From an uncultured Alphaproteobacteria bacterium (GTDB lineage Bacteria; Pseudomonadota; Alphaproteobacteria; Paracaedibacterales; CAITNM01): DNA of 64,000 nt. Under the pieces are notes generated by a model that did no database searches, was not told the DNA's origin, and was given only the letters and a program-made list of their open reading frames with translations. Shown here in pieces: positions 60,094 to 64,000 of this stretch. The stretch covers positions 37,806 through 101,805 of the forward strand of contig CAITNM010000001.1 of NCBI GenBank assembly GCA_903893805.1. The letters run 5' to 3'. Numbering within the stretch: position 1 is the stretch's first letter; each line of letters begins with the position of its first letter. Position numbers and translations under genes: made by a program.

Positions 60094-63021
60094 TTAAGCC
60101 ACCATAGTAATGCTCTGAGAAAATGTTGCGCCGGCACCCAGTTGCACAATCCCCCCTGAATTGAATGTGAGACTTGAAAACATTCCTTCGGGAACAGTAA
60201 CACCAGCCTCTACTGACACAATTCCCCCTGATGCAATATCAGCACTTGTTACAGCACCTGTTGCTCCAGCCAATATCGACATAATGCCCCCCGAAGCAAC
60301 AGAAGCGTTTGCCACTGCACCAGCTACTACTGATCCAGAAGCTGTTCCTAGTTGAAGGGTCGCACCACTAGCTACTGATGTGGCAGCATTTGGTAATTTT
60401 CCTGATCCACTGACCTCTAAAATGCCTTCTGAAACGGCAACAGGTGTTGTTGAAGAACTTAAATTATCTACAGCCCGTAACCGCCCTGCGCCTGTTTTTG
60501 ACATAAGACTGCTACCTGAAGGGGCATCAAGAATTGCTGCAATACCTGTTGCAATTTTTACAGCGCCAGGTGTGTTAAAGGTAAATGCCCCGGTGTTAAT
60601 AGCGGCCAAAATTTCTACTATTGCTGAACCACTTGATGCGTTAAACGTAATGGGTGCACTACTGCTAACTTGCAAAGTGCCACTACCAATTTCAATTTCG
60701 TTATACGTATTGCTCGACGGTAATATAGCTGTACCACCACCCGATATATAAGCAGTTCCAGTTACTGCGCTAGGCAAAGTTTGACTACCAGAATACGTTG
60801 CTGATGGAAATGCAAGCTTCCTAATGACGTTATTAGTGCTGTCTGCAACGTAAACTTTTCCAGTACTGTCGCCACAAATACCATAAGGAGCATTAAACCG
60901 GACAGCAGCAGCAGTAGCTGATCCTCCGTCACCCGCATAACCCGCAGTTGTTACGCTTCCGCCAGCAATAGTAGAAATATTTCCTCCCACGGTAAACTTT
61001 CGTATTCGATTATTAGTTTGATCTGAAAAATAAATATTACTTGAACTGTCGACATAGATTCCTCTGGGATTTGCTAACATTGCCGCAGTAGCTGCTCCGC
61101 CATCACCAGAAAATCCTTGAGTTCCAGTTCCTGCGACAGTGGAAATAGTACCTCCTACAGTAAATTTTCGAATTTTGTCATTGCCGTAGTCTGTAACATA
61201 CAGATTACCCGAACTATGCCAGAAAATCCCCCAGGGATTATTGAAAGTAGCCGTAGTAGCAGCTCCACCGTCGCCTGAAGAACCAGATGCTCCTGTTCCA
61301 GCGATTTTAGAGATGAAGCCGTTTGTTGCAGTAATTTTTCTAATGGAGTTATTGCTAGAATCGGCAAAGTAAATATTACCTGAACTATCTACACAAGTCC
61401 CACAAGGAGCGTTTAACAAAGCAGAAGTAGCTATCGCGTTATCTCCTGAAGAACCAGATGATCCTGTTCCAGCAATGGTATAGATGTTTCCAGCAGTGCG
61501 AGCAATACCAAAGTATGTGCCTGTTGTGTTAACCAACATTCTAATGCGTCGATTCGAAACATCCGAAAAATAAATATTACCTCTGTTATCGGCACAAATT
61601 CCAGAAGGGGCGTTTAACAAAGCAGCAGTAGCGGCTGCACCGTCGCCTGTAGAACCAGATGCCCCTGTTCCAGCAACTGTAGAGATAATGCCATCCGCAG
61701 TGATTTTTCGAATACGATTATTAGCAGTATCTGAAAAATAAATATTACCTGAGTTATCTCGGCAAATTCCTAAAAGGCCATTTAAACTGGCGGCAGCTGC
61801 AACTCCACCATCGCCAATATTCCCGCCAGCAATGGTAGAAACTGTAGTGCCAGCAAGTTTTCGAAGACGGTCATTACCACTCTCGGCAATATAAATATTT
61901 CCTGTGCTATCAACACAAACGCCTTGTGGATTACTTAACTGCGCAGTTGCTGCAGCGCCGTCTAAGAAGCTAGACGCTCCTGTTCCAGCAATGGTATAAA
62001 TGAAATTAGCTGTTCGGCTACTGCCAAAATATGTGCCTGCAGTGTTAATAAGCATTCGAATGCGGTTATTAACCCCATCAGCAATATACACATTGCCTGT
62101 ACTATCTAAGCAAACGCTATAGGGAGAATTGAATCTAACACCAGTAGCGGTGGCTGACGCACCGTCACCAGCGAAACCTGCGGCTGTAACACTTCCGCCT
62201 GCAATAGTATAAATGCGACCTACAGTTCTAGCACTACCAAAAATTGATGCGGCACTGCCAGCAATCATTCGAATACGATTATTTGCTGTATCAGCAATAT
62301 AGACATTGTTTGAACTATCAACACAAACACCATAGGGAGAACTTAACGTGGCAGCAGTAGCAGCAGCATTATCACCAGTAAAGTTTGCTGTTCCTGTTCC
62401 GGCAATGGTGGAAACAGTTGTTCCCATAAGCTTTCTGACACGATGATTACCCCTATCAGCAATATAGGTATTGCCTCCACTATCAACAAAAACACCATAG
62501 GGACTGCTAAATCTAGCAGTAGTTGTTGCGGCACCATCTGCGAAACCTGCAGTGCTATTGCTGCCTGCAATGGTTGAAATAATTCCACCAACAATTTTTC
62601 GAATACGTTGATTACCTGTATCAGCAATGTACACATCGCCATCGCTATTAACATAAATTCCATTAGGGGCATTTAGCGTAGCAGCAGTGGCTGGTGTGCC
62701 GTCTCCGCTGAAGCTTGCCGTTCCTGTTCCTGCAATGGTTGAAATAAACCCGGTACTTGCCGTGATTTTTCGAATACGGTTGTTGGCAGTATCAGCAAAA
62801 TAAGTATCGCCAGAACTATGCACAAAAACACCGAAGGGGTTATTTAACCTGGCAGCAGTCGCAGTTGCGCCATCACCGGAAAATGAAACGGCACTTCCTG
62901 CAATGGTTGAGACATTGTAGCTAGCAGCACTAAGCCCGGATACCAGGGTCAAACCAATAACTAATAAAAAGAGCCACGTTAAAAATAGTTTTTGCGTTGA
63001 AGTTTTTGCTGAAATTATCAT
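60094..63021 (-). CDS. NHL-repeat exoprotein with AIDA-like C-terminal repeats
   Basis: 975 residues. Signal peptide (LFLTWLFLLVIGLTLVSGLS). Residues 30-700 contain about a dozen or more NHL-type units, each like 'LNNPFGVFVHSSGDTYFADT' followed by 'ANNRIRKI', giving one or two beta-propellers; some units carry an insertion (GTYFGSSRTANFIYTIAG). Residues 715-975 are Ser/Gly/Ala-rich beta-helix-like repeats (VASGGIMSILAGATGAVTSA, SADIASGGIVSVEAG), the type found in autotransporter passenger domains. No C-terminal beta-barrel of 250-300 residues is present; the protein ends SITMVA. It therefore depends on another export route or is truncated. Repeated NHL units share much DNA sequence, so recombination is likely. 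Weak SD. Confidence 0.75.
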   Translation of the reverse strand: MIISAKTSTQKLFLTWLFLLVIGLTLVSGLSAASYNVSTIAGSAVSFSGDGATATAARLNNPFGVFVHSSGDTYFADTANNRIRKITASTGFISTIAGTGTASFSGDGTPATAATLNAPNGIYVNSDGDVYIADTGNQRIRKIVGGIISTIAGSNSTAGFADGAATTTARFSSPYGVFVDSGGNTYIADRGNHRVRKLMGTTVSTIAGTGTANFTGDNAAATAATLSSPYGVCVDSSNNVYIADTANNRIRMIAGSAASIFGSARTVGRIYTIAGGSVTAAGFAGDGASATATGVRFNSPYSVCLDSTGNVYIADGVNNRIRMLINTAGTYFGSSRTANFIYTIAGTGASSFLDGAAATAQLSNPQGVCVDSTGNIYIAESGNDRLRKLAGTTVSTIAGGNIGDGGVAAAASLNGLLGICRDNSGNIYFSDTANNRIRKITADGIISTVAGTGASGSTGDGAAATAALLNAPSGICADNRGNIYFSDVSNRRIRMLVNTTGTYFGIARTAGNIYTIAGTGSSGSSGDNAIATSALLNAPCGTCVDSSGNIYFADSSNNSIRKITATNGFISKIAGTGASGSSGDGGAATTATFNNPWGIFWHSSGNLYVTDYGNDKIRKFTVGGTISTVAGTGTQGFSGDGGAATAAMLANPRGIYVDSSSNIYFSDQTNNRIRKFTVGGNISTIAGGSVTTAGYAGDGGSATAAAVRFNAPYGICGDSTGKVYVADSTNNVIRKLAFPSATYSGSQTLPSAVTGTAYISGGGTAILPSSNTYNEIEIGSGTLQVSSSAPITFNASSGSAIVEILAAINTGAFTFNTPGAVKIATGIAAILDAPSGSSLMSKTGAGRLRAVDNLSSSTTPVAVSEGILEVSGSGKLPNAATSVASGATLQLGTASGSVVAGAVANASVASGGIMSILAGATGAVTSADIASGGIVSVEAGVTVPEGMFSSLTFNSGGIVQLGAGATFSQSITMVA

Positions 63022-63164
63022 TCTTGATCTTTTTGCATGGAAAGAATCTAAGAATTATCATTGCAAAAAGAAGTTTAATTATTGTTAATAAATATTAAAA
63101 TTTAATTATAACTTTTATTATTATGTATTAAATGAATAAAAAAGTAGAATTGGATTTTATGGTC

Positions 63165-63245
63165 AAGCCACAGGAAAACTAGAGAAGTTACCACATGCCA
63201 AGATCCCTACGACCAGTCTCCCCCCCTCTAGTTTCCTTATGGCTT
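63165..63245. repeat. Imperfect 20-bp inverted repeat
   Basis: AAGCCACAGGAAAACTAGAG (63165-63184) matches the reverse complement of CTCTAGTTTCCTTATGGCTT (63226-63245) at most positions, with a 41-base loop. The outer arms (AAGCCA/TGGCTT) and inner arms (AACTAGAG/CTCTAGTT) are perfect. Together with the palindrome at 63283 it looks like a palindromic element or a structured non-coding RNA. Confidence 0.6.
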
Positions 63246-63282
63246 GGGCCTTGGGTCCAGTTCTATAATTTCTGAATTTACC

Positions 63283-63375
63283 CACTGGATAACCACGTCC
63301 ACTTCGTGTCCCCTTTATGACGCCTCTTGGTATTGCCTCGTCATCCAGAGCCCTTTAGGACGTAGGGATCCAGTG
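63283..63375. repeat. Large palindromic element (two inverted copies of one motif)
   Basis: The left arm begins CACTGGATAACCACGTCC and ends TTTATGACG (63283-63322). The right arm, on the other strand, begins CACTGGATCCCTACGTCC and ends TGGATGACG (63375 back to 63339). Loop of 16 bases. This resembles alphaproteobacterial palindromic elements (of the Rickettsia RPE kind) in which GGATCC and ATGACG ends face each other. The second arm is diverged, so it is likely an old insertion. Confidence 0.55.
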
Positions 63376-64000
63376 TGTATCATCCATATCTCTAAAATTT
63401 ATCTAAAGTTATTTGGGACATAATAATAATTTTTGGTGGTTTTATTATTCAGTGGTATTCTACTAACTGAAGGGTATGTAAGAAACAATACCTTATCAAT
63501 CTGGGGGCAGAAATAAATACCAGGTTGATAAGCCAACGTTTCAAACATGAACTTCCTGCCCCATAAATTTAAATACACCCACTAGAGTTCAAGAGTTGGG
63601 TAGGCGATCGAGCAGCAAGGACCGGAGTGTACACTTGTACATGAGGACCGCAAATGTCGATGATCAACGCACCCAAGGCCTGAAATATGAAGGGTATAGC
63701 TTCCATTTTAGTGTGACACCGTATACGCACCCAAGCTGGCATTAGGTTAATAGCCTAAGGTTAGAACTTGCGGTACCAGGGTCTTGTCTAATCAACAAGA
63801 TAACCGCGGTAGCTTTTAACAAAGAAAGTAACATTTCTTTGTTAAGACCTGAGGCCCACATCGGGGAGACCCGGTAGCGGAGCACGAGACACAGGCCATT
63901 GTCTGCATTAATGGTATTAACCACCACTAATGTGACCAATGAACCGGAATGTACACTTGCGTCTAGTAGTAATTGACGTTGCCCGTTCAAAGGTGATGCA

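Larger units (their letters stand above)
63022..64000. other. Gene-free, hairpin-rich region
   Basis: About 980 bases with no supported gene. It contains several inverted repeats: AAGCCACAGGAAAACTAGAG-type arms at 63165-63184 and 63226-63245, a larger palindrome at 63283-63375, a CTTATCAA/TTGATAAG pair near 63492-63522, and from 63711 a series of stable hairpins that may be a group II intron start. The motif ACCGGAGTGTACACTTG (from about 63630) recurs as ACCGGAATGTACACTTG (from about 63943). An ORF at 63742-63990 looks like a by-product of this structured RNA-like sequence. Confidence 0.6.

Noticed and set aside
63742..63990. 82-codon minus-strand ORF near the right edge
   Set aside because: It overlies a hairpin-rich segment, has no SD, and its composition fits translation of structured RNA.

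Overview
The window looks like part of an alphaproteobacterial genome. The best guess is an intracellular symbiont of the Holosporales / Caedibacter-Paracaedibacter type. The reasons are a moderately A/T-rich chromosome, typical alphaproteobacterial housekeeping genes (ctaG/Cox11, phasin, BolA, ftsK, ftsA, lpdA), ProP-like MFS carriers, many secreted proteins without known domains, and a refractile-body (R-body) gene cluster of the kind known from killer symbionts of Paramecium. The species cannot be fixed from sequence reading alone.

Region 1 (1 to about 31.9 kb) is a prophage or prophage remnant; the left end lies outside the window. Almost everything reads on the minus strand. From right to left there is an AlpA/excisionase-like HTH gene behind two identical 14-bp palindromic operators, then a replication/recombination module (RecA-like ATPase, ssDNA-binding-like protein, DEAH helicase, primase-helicase), then a cargo block of about 16 kb, then packaging and head genes (putative small terminase, large terminase, portal, scaffold-like protein, major capsid protein running off the left edge). 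No integrase, tail or lysis gene is visible. The tRNA-Lys gene at 32.0-32.1 kb has its 3' end facing the prophage and is the natural candidate attachment site.

The cargo block is the most interesting part. It holds (a) a five-gene operon whose members are RebB-family ('killing trait') R-body subunits plus two divergent partners, (b) a 2652-residue haemagglutinin/CdiA-like exoprotein ending in a GIY-YIG-like nuclease tip, with a probable immunity gene starting one base after its stop, (c) two translationally coupled secreted proteins, a rhodanese-like lipoprotein and a secreted helical-repeat protein, and (d) an MFS transporter. Together this reads as a phage-borne killer/defence island: an extendable protein ribbon, a polymorphic toxin and its immunity protein. 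The functional link between R-body and toxin is an inference.

Region 2 (32 to 53 kb) is chromosome: tRNA-Lys, FKBP isomerase, Lon-like protease, a yqhA-bolA-response regulator-histidine kinase operon, a phasin, a second MFS carrier, dapB-rpe, a regulator split by a frameshift at an A8 run, secreted proteins of unknown role, acs-ctaG, lpdA, grxC-ftsA and a tmk-DUF1289-membrane protein run.

Region 3 (53 to 64 kb) holds a CNNM/CBS protein, aroK, ftsK, a protein with a long Ser/Asp/Ala/Gly repeat tail, a 975-residue NHL-propeller exoprotein, and about 1 kb of gene-free, hairpin-rich DNA containing a large palindromic element and possibly the 5' end of a group II intron.
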